NCBI GenBank assembly: GCA_028571685.1
Contig: CM053141.1
Span: 56,356,333-56,420,332, forward strand
DNA from: Heterohyrax brucei
Taxonomy: Eukaryota; Chordata; Mammalia; Hyracoidea; Procaviidae
Reading direction: 5' to 3'
DNA: 64,000 nt
The position numbers were made by a program, and so were the translations under genes. A model generated the notes under the pieces. That model was not told where the DNA came from. It made no database searches and worked only from the letters and a program-made list of their open reading frames with translations. Of the stretch, positions 10,917 to 23,003 are shown piece by piece. Numbering within the stretch: the stretch's first letter is position 1; the number at the start of each line of letters is the position of its first letter.

Positions 10917-12321
10917 CTGGCAAAGAAAGAAAAATATACCTTTGTGGCAAAATAACTAGTAGAATGACTACTACATAGTTCTGTACTTTTAAACATCGAT
11001 GTTTATAGATTATAAACTGCTATAAGGCCAGAACCTGGAAAGAATCTACTCTACTCTGGCACACCTGATGCTACATACACACAAAATAAATCATCTTTTA
11101 TCTAACTCATACCACAAGGGAGGTTTACTTTAGTACAAACTTCCCAAGGGGACCTCAAGTCATGCTACTTGAAATCCTAAGGGGCTGGGCTGCACAGTGG
11201 GGTGCCCCTCACAGGGCTCTGTATTTCTAGTTTCTTTCTATTAATGGATGGAAAGACATGAAGGTATCTCTTGAGATCTCAGGATGCTTATTTACTGAGA
11301 TATTCCTTTTAACCATGTGGCATTATTGTTCTCATTTCTCAAAGCCCAGAATTTCCCCAACTATCCTTCTCTCGCTGAGGCTCAATACATTCTGTACCCT
11401 CACAGTATTTAGTTCATGTTGCTAATGTACTACAAAATACACTGCATCACAGTCAAAAATATATACCACCCCCATTACATGGATGGTTGAGTTTATCATC
11501 ATGTATTCAACTCTGTAACACCATGCCTGGCACATAGAATGTTTGTAGAATGTATAACTAAGTGCATTAAATAAATCATGGCTATTTTCAACCAAACTGA
11601 AAACATCAGTTAAAACAGACCAGAATCAAGACTAGATAAGAGTAATAAAAAGCGATAACAGGTCTTAGTCTCATTTTTTTTAGGCTGATTATTCAAATAA
11701 CTATATTCTAACAAGTAACTCACATAAGCATTTCAGAAAGATATGAAAAACACATTCCTCATCTTAAAATTTGAAATATATCTTGTACGAAGAATATAAA
11801 CACATAAGAGTTCATTTTACAACATCTTTTAAAAAGAAATACAATTTTAAATGAGACACATGCTCTTACATACTGACTGCTCTGTGGGAAGAATGAAAAC
11901 TATTATCTGTCTGAATCAGTTGTCCTATGTATTCAATATATAAGGAAAAAGAAAGAAAGCTGCTTGTGGAACCATCAGTCGAGTCAGAGCTCTGCTTTTC
12001 CTTCTATCAACCCCCATTCCACAGCACAGATGTTCCTCTCAGAATCAAGCAACCTGTGGTTAGCACCTAGGCAGCAATGCTCAGGAGAGGACCACTGTCA
12101 ACAAAAAGGAAACTTAAAGTCCTATATTCAGGCAATCAGCAATGAAAACAAAGAATAAAACAAATTACTTCATTTTTATTTATGAGGAAGCACGCAAAAA
12201 GCTAACATAGAATTTAAAAAGAATACAAAATATGATGGTCATTTACATGGCTACAAAAACTACACCCCATATCATCATTTCACAGGCTATACAAGGAAAT
12301 AAGTTGCTATTTCAATTAATT
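10917..12321. other. mostly unique DNA with one L2/MIR scrap
   Basis: The only recognisable piece is about 11,495-11,580, with 'catgcctggcacatagaatg' and a following aataaat, typical of an L2/MIR 3' end. The rest is AT-rich and unremarkable. Confidence 0.4.
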
Positions 12322-12608
12322 TGATGGAAACTCTGGTGGCATACTGGTAAATTGCTATGGCTGCTAACCAAAACATCAGTAGTTGAAGTATGCAGTGGGC
12401 TTGGTTTTTCGGCTTCTTTATGTTCTCTGTGATGCAGGTTGTAGGCACACATAACCTACTGCCTTCAAGTCAATTCTAACTCACAGTGACACTACAGAAC
12501 AGAGTAGAAATGCTCCATAGAATTTCCAAGGAGTGCCTGCTGAATTTGAACTGTTGACCTTTTCATTAGCAGCCATAGAACTTAACCACTATGCCAGGGT
12601 TTCCATAG
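12322..12608. repeat. AfroSINE pair in opposite orientation
   Basis: A sense AfroSINE with an internal deletion (about 12,322-12,405: 'gctatggctgctaaccaaaa' then the tail 'gcagtgggcttggtttttcg') is followed by an antisense short AfroSINE (about 12,452-12,608: 'tgccttcaagtcaattctaa' to 'cactatgccagggtttccat'). The two could pair in an RNA as a hairpin. Confidence 0.8.
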
Positions 12609-12609
12609 G

Positions 12610-12743
12610 TACATACAGAAACATACTAAATTTATTTTTTTTCTAATTTCTAAAGTTGCCATACAGAAAGTTGTACATACATAAAGTTGTACATACAGAA
12701 ACATACTAAATTTATTTTTTTTTCTCATTTCTAAAGTTGCCAT
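12610..12743. repeat. 79-bp tandem duplication
   Basis: The segment 'gtacatacagaaacatacta..ctaaagttgccat' occurs at about 12,609-12,663 and again at 12,688-12,743, separated by a short degraded copy of 'acagaaagttgtacatacat'. The second copy runs into an antisense AfroSINE, so the SINE edge was part of the duplicated unit. Confidence 0.75.
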
Positions 12744-13412
12744 CAAGTTGTTTCTAGCTCACGGTGTCTCCCCTGCCCCCAAAGGTATGTATCAATTTGG
12801 CTGGGCCAAGACTCCCTGTATTGTGTGATTTTTTTTTTCCAGATGTTGTAAATCCTGCCTCTATGATATTAATGAGGGAGAATGGGCAGCAGCTATGTAG
12901 GAGGTCAAAATCAATTCACAAATTTGGATTGTGTTGAGATGATATAAAAGAAAGAAGGGAGCAGAGAAACAGGGAGACGTCATACCACCAAGAAAGCAGC
13001 ACTGGGTGTGGAACATGCCCTTTGGACTCATGTCCATGTGTGTGAGAAGCTCCCACTCCAGTAGAAGATTTAAGATAGGGACCCTCCTCCAGAGCCAAAA
13101 GAGAAAGCCTTCCCCTTGGAAGCTGATGTCTGGATTTGGACTTTTAACCTACCTTTCTCTGAGAAAATAAATTTCTCTTTGTTAAAGCCATCCACTTGTG
13201 GTATTTCTGTTACAGCAGCACTAGATGATTAAGACATATAGTCACCCACGTTTCGCACAGTAGATCTGTGCTCTATAGGATTTTCAAGGCTGTGACCTTT
13301 TGGAATCAGATTGCCAGGTCTTTCTTCCAAGGCACCTCTGGGTGAGTTTCAACTGCTAACCTTTTAGTTACTAGTGAGCATTTAACCACTTGCATCACCC
13401 ACAGCTTCCATA
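12736..13412 (-). mobile_element. AfroSINE, long form, split by an LTR
   Basis: Antisense SINE in two pieces: about 12,736-12,764 ('gttgccatcaagttgtttct') and about 13,237-13,412 ('gttttcaaggctgtgacc', then 'ctgctaaccttttagttact'). A complete MaLR-type LTR lies between them. The nest shows this SINE to be older than the LTR. Confidence 0.7.
12765..13236 (+). mobile_element. MaLR-type solo LTR, sense
   Basis: Starts TG ('tgtctcccctgcccccaaag'), ends CA ('agatgattaagaca') and carries a polyadenylation signal in 'gagaaaataaatttctcttt' near 13,160. About 470 bp, no internal sequence. It splits an antisense AfroSINE. The 5-bp duplication is not clear. Confidence 0.75.
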
Positions 13413-13819
13413 CATACAAATGTATAAAGGAGAAAATAAAAGTCTTCCAGAGGTCACAAGTTTTCAGTTTTCCAACTTTGCTCTGTATATACTAGTACAT
13501 ACATCTTTCTTTCTCTAACAAAAAAATGAGATAATAGTACACATACTGTTATACAGCTGTCTGCCCATTTTCCTGATATCACAGACAATCTTCACACATC
13601 ATAAGACAGAATTTCACTAAATGGTTATCCTAAAATTCATTTAATCAAATTCCACTGGTGGATAATACATGCTTCATTTTAAACTGTATAGAATATACAT
13701 GTTTAGAGTTAGAAAAAGCATGTAATATCGAGTCCAAGCTTATGATATAGACAAAAATGCTAAGGCCCAAATATACTGGCCAAAGCCATCACAGGTTTGT
13801 ATTTGGTAGTAGACAGGGC
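13413..13819. other. no feature seen
   Basis: About 0.4 kb of AT-rich DNA with no recognisable repeat or coding potential. Confidence 0.4.
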
Positions 13820-14050
13820 ATGTGAGCTACAGCGTTTTCCACTCTTTCTGCAAAGTTGAGGGTTATACTCAGGTCCATCACTTACTAGCTGAGTGACCTT
13901 TGTCAAATTACCTAACCTTTCTGGGCCTCAGTTTTCTCATATCAGTACTGGAGATCATAACACAGTTTTCAGGATTATGTTATAAAGTGCTCAGAATAGC
14001 ACCTCATGCATTTCGTGAGCAATAAGTGCTAATTATGATCATCACAGTTA
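13820..14050 (+). repeat. MIR, sense
   Basis: Core and 3' part of a MIR: 'tcacttactagctgagtgac', 'cctcagttttctcatatcag' and the 3' part 'aagtgctcagaatagcacct'. Good match to the MIR core; a tRNA-derived SINE fossil shared by mammals. The L1 that follows inserted directly at its 3' edge. Confidence 0.8.
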
Positions 14051-14065
14051 TTAAAAAAAATTATT

Positions 14066-15051
14066 GGGGGGGGGAGTCAAGATGGTGGACTAAATGCACA
14101 TCTCCCTAAGTCCCTCTGGAAAGCAAGACCTGATATGACAGTTAAACGGAGCCTTCTGGACACCTAATGAGCCCTGGGATGCGGCATAGAGCTGTTAATT
14201 TGGACTTCATACCACTGAATGCAAAACCTCCTCTTTTTCACTGACCCTACTCTCGGCGAGCATAGGCTTGCACAGACCAAAGGTAACTAACCATTTCGAT
14301 TTTTTTTTTTCCTCTGTCTTGGCCGGGGGGCAGAACTGGGACTTGACTAGCTGCTGGTCTCGGACACACTGCTGGTGGACTGGTAAGTGTAATTGCCAGG
14401 TTCTGAGAGCCTTGCTTTGGACTCTATACACCGCAGCTCCTCTGGCATATTGAAAAACAGAGAAGCCCAGGCAGAGGCCCCAACCGGACTTGGTTCTTAG
14501 GCTGGGAGGTGGCTCCTGCCAGTGGGAGAACGGGAGACGGTGTTTTGCACAGTGTTGCCTGAGGCCAGGGCCCAGCTGCAGACGCTGTGGACCCTGGACA
14601 TTTCGGCACTCTTGGCCTCTCTATCTGCCAGGAGCCTGGTCTCAGCTGGCTGGTAAGCTTACACGCTATGCCATCTTCTTCTGCTAGGAGGCAGAGTCAT
14701 CCATATGGAAGACTCAGGTGGACCTAATTCCTGGGCTGGGAGGTAGTTCCTTCCCAGAAAAGACTGCTTTTCCAGCAGAAAAGCAGAGTTCTACACAATA
14801 TTGCCTACAGCTGGGGTATGACAGCAGAGGTCAGCAGGCCAGCAGCCTTTCTGTATTTTGAGCTAGTTTATAACATCCAGGGTTCAACATAGAGGTGCTT
14901 ACTTTGTCAGCTGGCAAGAAGGATGTATACACCTGAAAACCTGACTGACTTGGGAAGGTCCTAAATACTTTTTACTTTTCATCTCAAGACGGCCTTGAGA
15001 AACAACAGTGGTACATCTTCACAGCATCTCTCCCGGCCTCTAGTGATTCAC
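14066..15051 (+). promoter_or_regulatory. L1 5' UTR / internal promoter region
   Basis: About 1 kb between the 5' end of the L1 and the ORF1 start. It is GC-richer than the flanks, with repeated 'gcccaggcagaggccc'-like stretches, as expected of an L1 promoter. Promoter activity is an inference from position in the family and from the intact 5' end; no individual site is claimed. Confidence 0.5.
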
Positions 15052-15054
15052 ATG

Positions 15055-16007
15055 ATGCCCAAAAAGCAGCAAACATTGGATAGGATGGTAACTCAGAAGT
15101 CACCAATGACATGAGAAGGCCCCCAAAAGAAAACACCTCAGAACTTCCCAAATGAAGAAGCTTTTCTGAAACTATCAGAAGGTGAATATAAAAGGACTAT
15201 GTATACAGCCCTACTAGACCTCATACAAAATGCAGCAGAGCAAAAGGAAAACTAAGCAAGCTGTTCGATCTGATGGAACATCAGTACACTGAAATCCAAC
15301 AGATCAAGAACAAAACCAAAGACACAGAACTTCCATTCAAAGCCAAGAAATAGAATGGAACAAATGGAAAAGACAATTTCTGATTTGGAAGACAGAGCTA
15401 CTGACTCCAGCATCTATGAGGAGAAATCAGAAAAAAAAAACAAGAAAAATGAAGAAGCATTAAGAAGCATGTGGGACTCTATTAAGAAGAACAATCTATG
15501 ATTAATTGGAGTTCCTGAACAGGGCGAGACACCTGAGAATACAGAGACTATTGTGGATGAGCTGCTGATAGAAAACTTCCCAGAAATTACAAAAGAAGAG
15601 AATATAGATATCCAAGATATGTATCGAAGACGACTCAGTATAGATCTCAATAGAAAGAATCCAAGACATATTATAATCAAGCTCAACAAAATGAAACCTA
15701 AGTAGAAATTTTTAAAGGCAGCAAGACTCAAAGCAAAGCTAACATTCAGAGGGAAACCCTGCAGGCTTTTGTCAGATTTCTCTGCAGGATGATGCTGCCA
15801 CAGAAACAGTGCCATGATACATTCAGAGCCTTGAAGGAGAAGAACTTCCAACCAAGAATTCTATATCCTGCAAAACTATCTTTTAAATATGAAAATGAAA
15901 TTAAGACATTCACAGATAAACAGAAATTCAGAGATTTTGTAAAAACCAAATCAAAGCTACAAGAAATACTGAAAGAATCTCTTGGCTTGGAAGAACAAAA
16001 CCACTAA
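15055..16007 (+). pseudogene. L1 ORF1 (RNA-binding chaperone), broken
   Basis: ORF1p normally trimerises through a coiled coil and coats L1 RNA. From an ATG at 15,052/15,055 the frame reads 'MPKKQQTLDRM' but meets a stop after about 19 codons. Further pieces are recognisable: 'MEQMEKTISDLEDR' (coiled coil, about 15,357), 'LIGVPEQGETPENTET' (start of the RRM-like domain, about 15,500), 'RKNPRHIIIKLNK' (about 15,655) and the C-terminal domain in a 72-codon open piece at 15,789-16,007 with 'ALKEKNFQPRILYPAKLSF'. At least one frameshift separates the last two. Neighbouring ORF2 begins about 420 bp downstream. Confidence 0.85.
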
Positions 16008-16426
16008 CTGTATTTTAGAAGGACATATTACCCAGAATCCTGCTCAGCTAGGGAAGGCTCCAAACACTGTCAAAGCTATAATAGTCAAAGAAATGATCTA
16101 GTGATCATATCATGTAAACTATGATATCATCATATTAAAAAGAGGGGTGTACTACAGTCGTTATAGTCCCTCCAGACAGAGAGGAAGTTGACAAGACTAA
16201 TAGCAATCAAAATTGGGGTTATATATAGTTTATCAAGTGGGATCATATGGGAAGCCATCAAGCACAATAAAGAAGCAACATACAAAATCAAGAAATGTAA
16301 TGCAGGAGTCTCAACAACCACAAAACCAACCTTGAAAAAGGTGAAAAATCAACTCGCAAAGAAGGTCACAGAAAAGATTAATTAGAACAACAGAGAAAAC
16401 ATCAACTCAAAAATAAACATATCACA

Positions 16427-19400
16427 ATGGCAGCAATGAGCACATACCTATCAATAATTACACTGAATGTGAATGGACTGCATGCTCCAGTAAAGAGGCA
16501 TTGAGTGACATCTTGTATCAAAAGACATGACTCATCTATATGTTGCCTATAAGAAATTCACCTTAGACCTAAAGATATGAACAAACTGAAAATCAAAGGA
16601 TGGAAGACTATATACCAAGCTAACAATGAACAAAGAAGAACAGGTGTGGCAATTCTAATCTCAGATAAAATCAATTTTAATGTAAAATCCACCATCATGG
16701 ACAAGGATGGACACTATAGTTGAAAGGTTCAATACACAAGCAGGACTTAACAATATTAAATATTCGTGCACCTAGCATTAGAGCACCTAAACACATCAAA
16801 GAAACACTGACTATACTCATATTGGACATAGATCACTCCACAATAATAGTAGGAGACTTCAACAATCCACTCTCGACATTGGACAGATCATCTAGAAAAA
16901 CGCTCAGTAAAGACACAGAAGACCTTATTGCCACAATTAACCATCTAGACCTCATCGACATATACAGAACTTTCTATCCATCAGCGGACTACACCTTCTT
17001 CTCCAGTGCACATGGAACATTCTCCAGAATAGTCCATGTGTTAGGACATACAGCAATTCTCAACAAAATCCATACCATTGAATTAATGCAAAGCATCTTC
17101 TCAGATCATAAAGTCATAAAAGTCAAAATCAATAGCACAAAACACAGATAGAAAGGGGAACTCATGGAAAGAGAACAACACCTTGCTCAAAAATCCATGA
17201 GTTATAGAAGAAATCAAGAATGAAATAAAGAAATTTGTGGATTCCAATAAGAGTGAAAACTCTTCCCACCAGAACCCATGGGAGACAGGTAAAGCAGTGC
17301 TCAGAGGTCAGTTTATCTCCATAAATGCACACATCTGGAAGGAAGAAATCAAATCAAAGAACTGACCCTATAGCTTGAGCAAGCAGAGAGAGAACAACAG
17401 AGGAGCCCCTCAGGCACCCGGAGAAAACAGATGACAAAGATCAGAGCAGAACTAAATGAACTAGAGAATAGAAGAACAATTGAAAAAATTGAAAAGACCA
17501 AAAGCTGGTTTTTTTAAAAGAAAAACAAAATTGACAAACTATTGGCTAAACTTACTAAAGAAAACCAGGAAAGGAAACAAATAACCCAAATAAGAAATGA
17601 GAGGGGACTTGTCACAACAAATCCAGCAGAAATCAAAAATATCATAGCTGAATACTATAAAAGACTGTATTCTAACAAATTTGAAAACCTAGAAGAAACG
17701 AACAAATTCCTTGATTCATATCACCTACCCAAATTATCATAAGGTGACACAGAACAACTTAAACCCATCACAAAGGAAGAGATTGAAAAAGTCATCCAAA
17801 AACTGCCAACCAAAAAAAGCCGGGGCCCAGTAGGCTTCACTGCAGAATTCTGTCAAGCTTTTACAGAAGAGGTATCTCCAATACTACTGAGACTATTTCA
17901 CAGTATAGAAAGGGATGGAGTACTCCCAAACTCATTCTATGAAGCCAGCATAACCTTGATACCAAAACCGCGGAAAGACCCAACAAAAAAGGAGAACTAG
18001 AGATCAATATCACTCATGAATCTAGATGCAAAAATATTCAACAAAATAGAATACAACAACATATCGAAAACATAATCCATCATGACCAAGTTGGATTCCT
18101 ACCAGGGATGCAAGGCTGGTTCAACATCAGAAAAATAATCTGATCAACCACATACATATCACAAAAGACAAAAATCACCTGATCTGCTCTATTGATGCAG
18201 AAGATGCATTTGATAAAGTTCAAGACACATTCATGCTAAAAACTCTAAGCAAAATAGGAATAGATCGCCAATTCCTCAACGCAATACGGCCCACCTATAC
18301 AGAGCCCACTGCCTACATCACCCTGAATGGAGACAGACTGAAACAGTTTCCCTTGAGAACAGGAACTAGACAACGATGCCCACTCTCACCTCTCCTATTC
18401 AACATTGCACTAGAAGTTCTAGCCAGAGCAATTAGACAAGACCAAGGAACAAAGGGCATCTGCATCGGCAAAGAAGAACTTAAAATCTCCCTGTTCGCAG
18501 ATGATATGACTATACATGCAGAGAATCACAGAGAATCCATAAGGAAACTACTCAAGCTCATAGAGCAGTTTGGCAAAGTCTCAGGATACAAGATAAACAT
18601 AAGTAAATTAGTAGGATTCCTTTATACCAACAACGAGATTATTAAGTCAATACCATTTACTATAGACTCTAAGAAGATAACGTACCTAGGAATAAATCTA
18701 ACCAGAGAAATAACAGACCTTTACAAAGAGAACTACAAACCCTTACTACAAGAAACTAAGAGAGACATACATGTATGGAGAAACCTACCCTGCTCATGGA
18801 TAGGAAGACTTAACATTGTGAAAATGTCTATTTTACCTAAAGCAATCTGCTTATATAATGCAATCCCAATACAAGTTCCAGTGACAATTTTTAATGAGAT
18901 GGAGGAACAAATTACCAACTTTGCCTGGAAAGGGATGAAGCCCCAGATAAGTATAGCACTACTAAAGAAGAAGAACACACTGGTAGGCCTCTCATTACCC
19001 GACCTTAGAACCTATTACACTGCCACAGTAGTCAAAACAGCCTGGTACTCGTACAAAAACAGACAGATCAGTGGAACAGAATCGAGACCTCAGAGATGAC
19101 ACCATCTGCCTATGAACAGTTGATATTGGACAAAGGCCCTAAGACATTAAACTGGGGTAAAAACAATCTCTTCAACAAATGGTGCTGGCAAAATTGATGT
19201 CCATCTGCACTAAATTAAAACAAGTCCCATATCTTACACTTTATACAAAAACTAACTCAAACTGGATAAAAGACCTAAATATCAAATCTAAAATGATAAA
19301 GCTCATCCAAGAAAAAGTAGGAACAGCAATGGAAGGTTTAATACACAATGTAGACAGTCTTCAAAATCTGTCAAACAAATCACAAACAACAGAAGAGAAA

Positions 19401-20150
19401 ATAGATAAATGAGAACTACTAAGAATCAATCACTTTCACTCATCCAAAGACTTTATTAATAGAATTAAAAGGCCACCTGCAGAATGGGAAAAATATTTGG
19501 CAACTCTATGTCAGACCGATGCCTGATCTCCATAATCTATAAGGTACTACAAAATATCAAGAAGGAGATAAATCATCCAATTAAGCAATGGGCAAAGGAG
19601 ATGGACAAACATTTCTCTAAAGAGGACATACAGGCAGCCAAAAAACACATTCAGACATGCTCAAGATCATTAGCTATTAAAGAAATTCAAATCACAAAAA
19701 CAATGAGATACATCTCACCCCAACAAGGTTCGCCATGATCCAAAAAACACAAAACACTAAGTGCTGGAGAGGCTGTGGAGAGACTGGAACTGTCCTACAC
19801 TGTTGGCGGGATCGCAAAATGCGATCTGGAAAGCAATCTAGCGCTATCTTAAAATAATGGATACAGATATACCGTTTAACCCAGTAATTCCACTGCTTGG
19901 AATATATCCTACAGAATCAAGGCCATTCACATCAACTGATACGTACACACGAATGTTCATCACAGCACAGTCCACAATAGCAAAAAGATGGAATCAACCC
20001 AGATGCCCAACAACACAAGAATGGATGAATAGCCTATAGTATATATACTCAATGGGACACTATGCAATGATAAAGAACAATGATGATTGCAGGAAACATC
20101 TCTTAACCTGGTTTCAACTAGAAGACATTACGTTGAGTGAAAGTAGTTAG
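16427..20150 (+). pseudogene. L1 ORF2 (endonuclease-reverse transcriptase), broken
   Basis: ORF2p nicks DNA and reverse-transcribes L1 RNA at the target. The frame opens 'MAAMSTYLSIITLNVNGLHA'. In-frame stops follow at 16,502-16,504 (TGA) and 16,550-16,552 (TAA, directly before the Glu of the endonuclease metal site). Endonuclease motifs: GDFN at 16,852-16,863 and SDH at 17,101-17,109 are kept, but the Asp of SRIDH is Val (17,032-17,034). The reverse transcriptase is best preserved as a 288-codon frame at 18,233-19,099 with '[17 protein letters not shown]' and the catalytic FADD at 18,494-18,505. Further shifted pieces cover 19,179-19,412 and 19,484-19,738. The Cys-rich end near 19,759-19,815 keeps CxxxC and HC but has Arg for the last Cys. 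Confidence 0.9.
18233..19099 (+). CDS. open remnant of L1 reverse transcriptase
   Basis: The longest open frame in the window, 288 codons within ORF2. It starts after RT motif 2, includes motifs up to the FADD box ('[12 protein letters not shown]') and the thumb ('[20 protein letters not shown]'), and ends where the frame shifts near '[13 protein letters not shown]'. It lacks the N-terminal RT motifs and the endonuclease, so it should not be active. It is listed because it is the only sizeable intact coding piece; it has no promoter of its own visible. The chosen ATG is simply the first in the frame. Confidence 0.6.
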   Translation: MLKTLSKIGIDRQFLNAIRPTYTEPTAYITLNGDRLKQFPLRTGTRQRCPLSPLLFNIALEVLARAIRQDQGTKGICIGKEELKISLFADDMTIHAENHRESIRKLLKLIEQFGKVSGYKINISKLVGFLYTNNEIIKSIPFTIDSKKITYLGINLTREITDLYKENYKPLLQETKRDIHVWRNLPCSWIGRLNIVKMSILPKAICLYNAIPIQVPVTIFNEMEEQITNFAWKGMKPQISIALLKKKNTLVGLSLPDLRTYYTATVVKTAWYSYKNRQISGTESRPQR

Positions 20151-21160
20151 CAACAGGAGGACAAACACTGTATGAGACCCCTATGATAAGAACTTAAAAG
20201 CAGACTCATGCATAACAGAAAAGATTCTTTAATGGCAGCAAGGGTGGCGAGGGGGGGAGGGCGAGGGGGGAGGGTTTAGGTTAGATAGTTGCTAGAAATT
20301 TGGTTGAGTGAAACTTGTGACAGCACACATTAGTAAGAATGTCATTATTAACAGGACTTCAACACAAACACAACTTGTATACTCCTCCGATTTTAACCAG
20401 ATACTGCAAGTAGAGTAGCTGTGGCAGGGGAAATTGAGGCCAACTGGCACAACTAGCGTTTTGCTAATGAGGTCTCTCCGTACCCCACATTGGTGAGTGG
20501 CGTCTGGGGTCTTAAAAGCTGCCAAGCTGCCATATGAGGGTACAGCAAATGGTTGCAACTCATCAGGAAAGGATGATCATCAAGGTCCATAATGACACAG
20601 GGGAAAAAGAATCCAGAAGACAGAGAGACCCATGTCAGTGGATGTCTCCATCGACTTGTGACCGGAAGAACTGGATGGTGCCCAGCCACCACCAGTGATA
20701 GCCACGATGGAGCTCACAAAGTTGAGTCTCACTGACAACACAAGTATAAATAGGGGTGCACCCTGAGATCTCCACTAAAAGACCACAATTGATGGTCCAG
20801 GGACCTCCGAGTTCTCCTGGGCACAGGGCCCCTGGCCCTGATGTGGCCCCTGTCCATAATTCATAATGAAGGTCAACTTTTCGGACAGCAATGGATTGGA
20901 CTTGGTGATGCAGAGTGACCATTATGTGTGGGAACTTTTATGTTCTAGGCATCTATAGGAGGTCGTCCTGTTGACCTCATACTGGAGGAAGGGGAATGCG
21001 TGGAGAGGAGAAGATAGGAGACTTGGAAGATAAGTCATGTATGGAGCAGAGAGGAAGAGTGTGCTGTCACCGTGCAGGGACAGCAGTGGAAGCTGCATGT
21101 GGGTCAGCATGTAAATTTATATGGGAATGTACATTTTCATTCAATTATAATAAAAAAAAG
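20151..21160 (+). other. L1 3' UTR
   Basis: About 1 kb after ORF2, ending in an A-rich tail. Landmarks shared with the other L1 3' ends here: 'tggcgtctggggtcttaaaa' (20,499), 'ctggatggtgcccagccacc' (20,671), 'gaccacaattgatggtccag' (20,781). A G-rich run at 20,241-20,274 could form a quadruplex, as known for L1 3' UTRs. Confidence 0.85.
20241..20274 (+). repeat. G-rich tract in L1 3' UTR
   Basis: Seven-, three- and six-G runs separated by one or two bases ('gggggggagggcgagggggg'). This meets the usual quadruplex pattern of four G-runs with short loops. The 27.9 kb L1 copy has a decayed equivalent near 28,096-28,125. Confidence 0.75.
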
Positions 21161-21168
21161 AAATTATT

Positions 21169-21944
21169 ACACTGTCTTTGAAGGTAGACTAGAAAAATAA
21201 ACATTTTTTTTAATGAAGATTTTGGTACTAGTACAGCCCATTTTCTTCATTATGTTTTACTTCAATATTAAAATATGAATCTATGCAATTAAACTGCTAT
21301 AGAGGGATATATAAAACTAGGATGATTTAAGTATTTTCAATGGAAACTGGATTCTTAATACAAGCGTGAAAAACATGTATTTATGTTACAGTTGTACGTT
21401 ACCAATATCAGCTTTCTTTGAATAATGAGCAAATTATAAAAAGGAAATTAAGATGATCAGTCTTACTGTATTTCCATTCACATGAATTTCACAATAAGAG
21501 GTGGAAACTTAAAACTGAAGAGTAGACCACTGAATACGGATTGATTCTCAAGCACTATGAACACCTGTCGCAGTACATCCCTAATATCTGCATGAAACAG
21601 CTGTGTTTCATTTCAGCTCCTCATAACTTTGAAGATTTGCATGATTTGCACTTCCTTTAATATTGGTGGTGTTATTTGCTGTTTTTAAATTTATTTTTAC
21701 TTAGAATACATAAGACTGAAGTGTTAGTGGCAGAGTTCAAATTGTCTGAACATATTTCAACAGCAAGAACCTGAAAATAACCTACCCAGGAGGAAGAGAG
21801 CCAGCCAGAACTTCTCAGTTCTTATTCTGAAGCTGCTCCCATCAATAACCCCACTGGCTCCATATTACCACTTTTCTTTATTGTTCAAAATAATGAAGGA
21901 TACTTTGCATTTTCATAGATTCAATAGCTTCCAGAAGAATACCC
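21169..21944. other. no feature seen
   Basis: AT-rich DNA after the L1 with no recognisable repeat or ORF. Confidence 0.4.
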
Positions 21945-22116
21945 TGATTCTGCCTCACAGCAACCCTACAGGAATGAGAATTGCCCCACAGAGTTTCCAA
22001 GGCTATAATCTTTACAAAGCAGCCTGCCCTTCTTTCTCCTACAAAGTGGCTGGTGGGTTCAAACCACCAACCTTTTGGCTGACAGCTGAGCACTTAACCA
22101 CTGCCATCAAGGACGT
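21945..22116 (-). mobile_element. AfroSINE, long form, antisense
   Basis: Antisense SINE with the extra segment of the long form ('ccaaggctataatctttaca', then 'ctttctcctacaaagtggct') and the 5' end reversed as 'ttttggctgacagctgagca'. Confidence 0.88.
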
Positions 22117-22341
22117 TCTCTACAAGAGTTGAGTTCATTAAAAAAGCCATGTGTAGTTTACCATACCGGCCACAACTCAAGCAAGTGAGCAAGTGAGACA
22201 AAACTTACTGGTGGAGTTTGGTTGTGCAATATTAAATTTTAGGAGGATAGCTATAGCCAAGTATATATGTAAAATAACTCAATTTTTTTACTCAGATTTG
22301 ACTCATCCATGTTCATTTTAAAACCACTTTTTCATATCCCC
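22117..22341. other. short spacer, no feature seen
   Basis: Unremarkable AT-rich DNA between two SINEs. Confidence 0.4.
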
Positions 22342-22350
22342 TTTTCAAAA

Positions 22351-22502
22351 GAAGGACACCCTGGTGGCACAGTAGTTAAATGCTATGGCTGCTAACCAAA
22401 GGCTGGAAGTTCAAATCGCCAGGCACTCCTTGGAAACTCCATGAGGCAGTTCTACTCTGCACATAGAGTTGCTATGAGTCAAAATCAACCAACAGCAGTG
22501 AG
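22351..22502 (+). mobile_element. AfroSINE, short form
   Basis: Sense SINE with a perfect 9-bp duplication, ttttcaaaa, at 22,342-22,350 and 22,503-22,511. Confidence 0.92.
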
Positions 22503-22511
22503 TTTTCAAAA

Positions 22512-22992
22512 AACAATCTTCAGCAATAAAGTCAGGCAGAACTCAGGTCAAAGTTTACATGATCTCAGACTGTATTCCTTTCTCAGGCTTATACCCCCAA
22601 TCAGGTAAAGCAAGCTTAACTGTTAAAATTATATACCCTGAATCATAAAGAAAAAATAATTAAGCATTCTTTTGAAATCATGGGAAAGTACCGTCTTGAA
22701 TATAGACCAACAGCATGGAAATATTTTATTATCGCACTGCTGACCTATTTTATTTTAATTAGTATGTGTGTACATACGTATACATAAATAACTGTGTGTA
22801 TATATGTATATATAAACTATATAACTGGAAAAGAAACACACACAAAATCGAAAACATCACGTGTTTCCACCATTCCCAGCAGAATAATGAACTTGGTTGT
22901 GCCCCAAAGAGTAAACTGACAAAACACGTTGGGTAGGTCATTCTAGGGCCTCCAGCAGGTTTCCTGTTTAGGTGAATAATTAATTCCATCTG
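22512..22992. other. AT-rich, with a TG/TA simple repeat
   Basis: Contains an impure 'gtgtgtacatacgtatacat' / 'gtatatatgtatatataaac' repeat at about 22,765-22,818. Nothing else seen. Confidence 0.5.
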
Positions 22993-23003
22993 ATCTCTTT
23001 ATG

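Larger units (their letters stand above)
14066..21160 (+). mobile_element. full-length L1, defective
   Basis: A complete 7.1 kb L1. It starts with the G-run and 'agtcaagatggtggactaaa' typical of an L1 5' UTR, then has ORF1 (about 15,055-16,007), ORF2 (about 16,427-20,150) and a 1.0 kb 3' UTR ending 'ttcaattataataaaaaaaa'. An 8-bp duplication, aaattatt, flanks it at 14,058-14,065 and 21,161-21,168. Both ORFs carry stops and frameshifts, so it cannot move by itself. Its length and completeness are unusual, since most genomic L1s are 5'-truncated. The 3' UTR matches the fragments at 25.4 and 27.9 kb. Confidence 0.93.

Noticed and set aside
15414..15851. 145-codon minus-strand frame rich in Leu, Ile and Phe
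   Set aside because: Antisense of L1 ORF1; hydrophobicity comes from the purine-rich sense strand.
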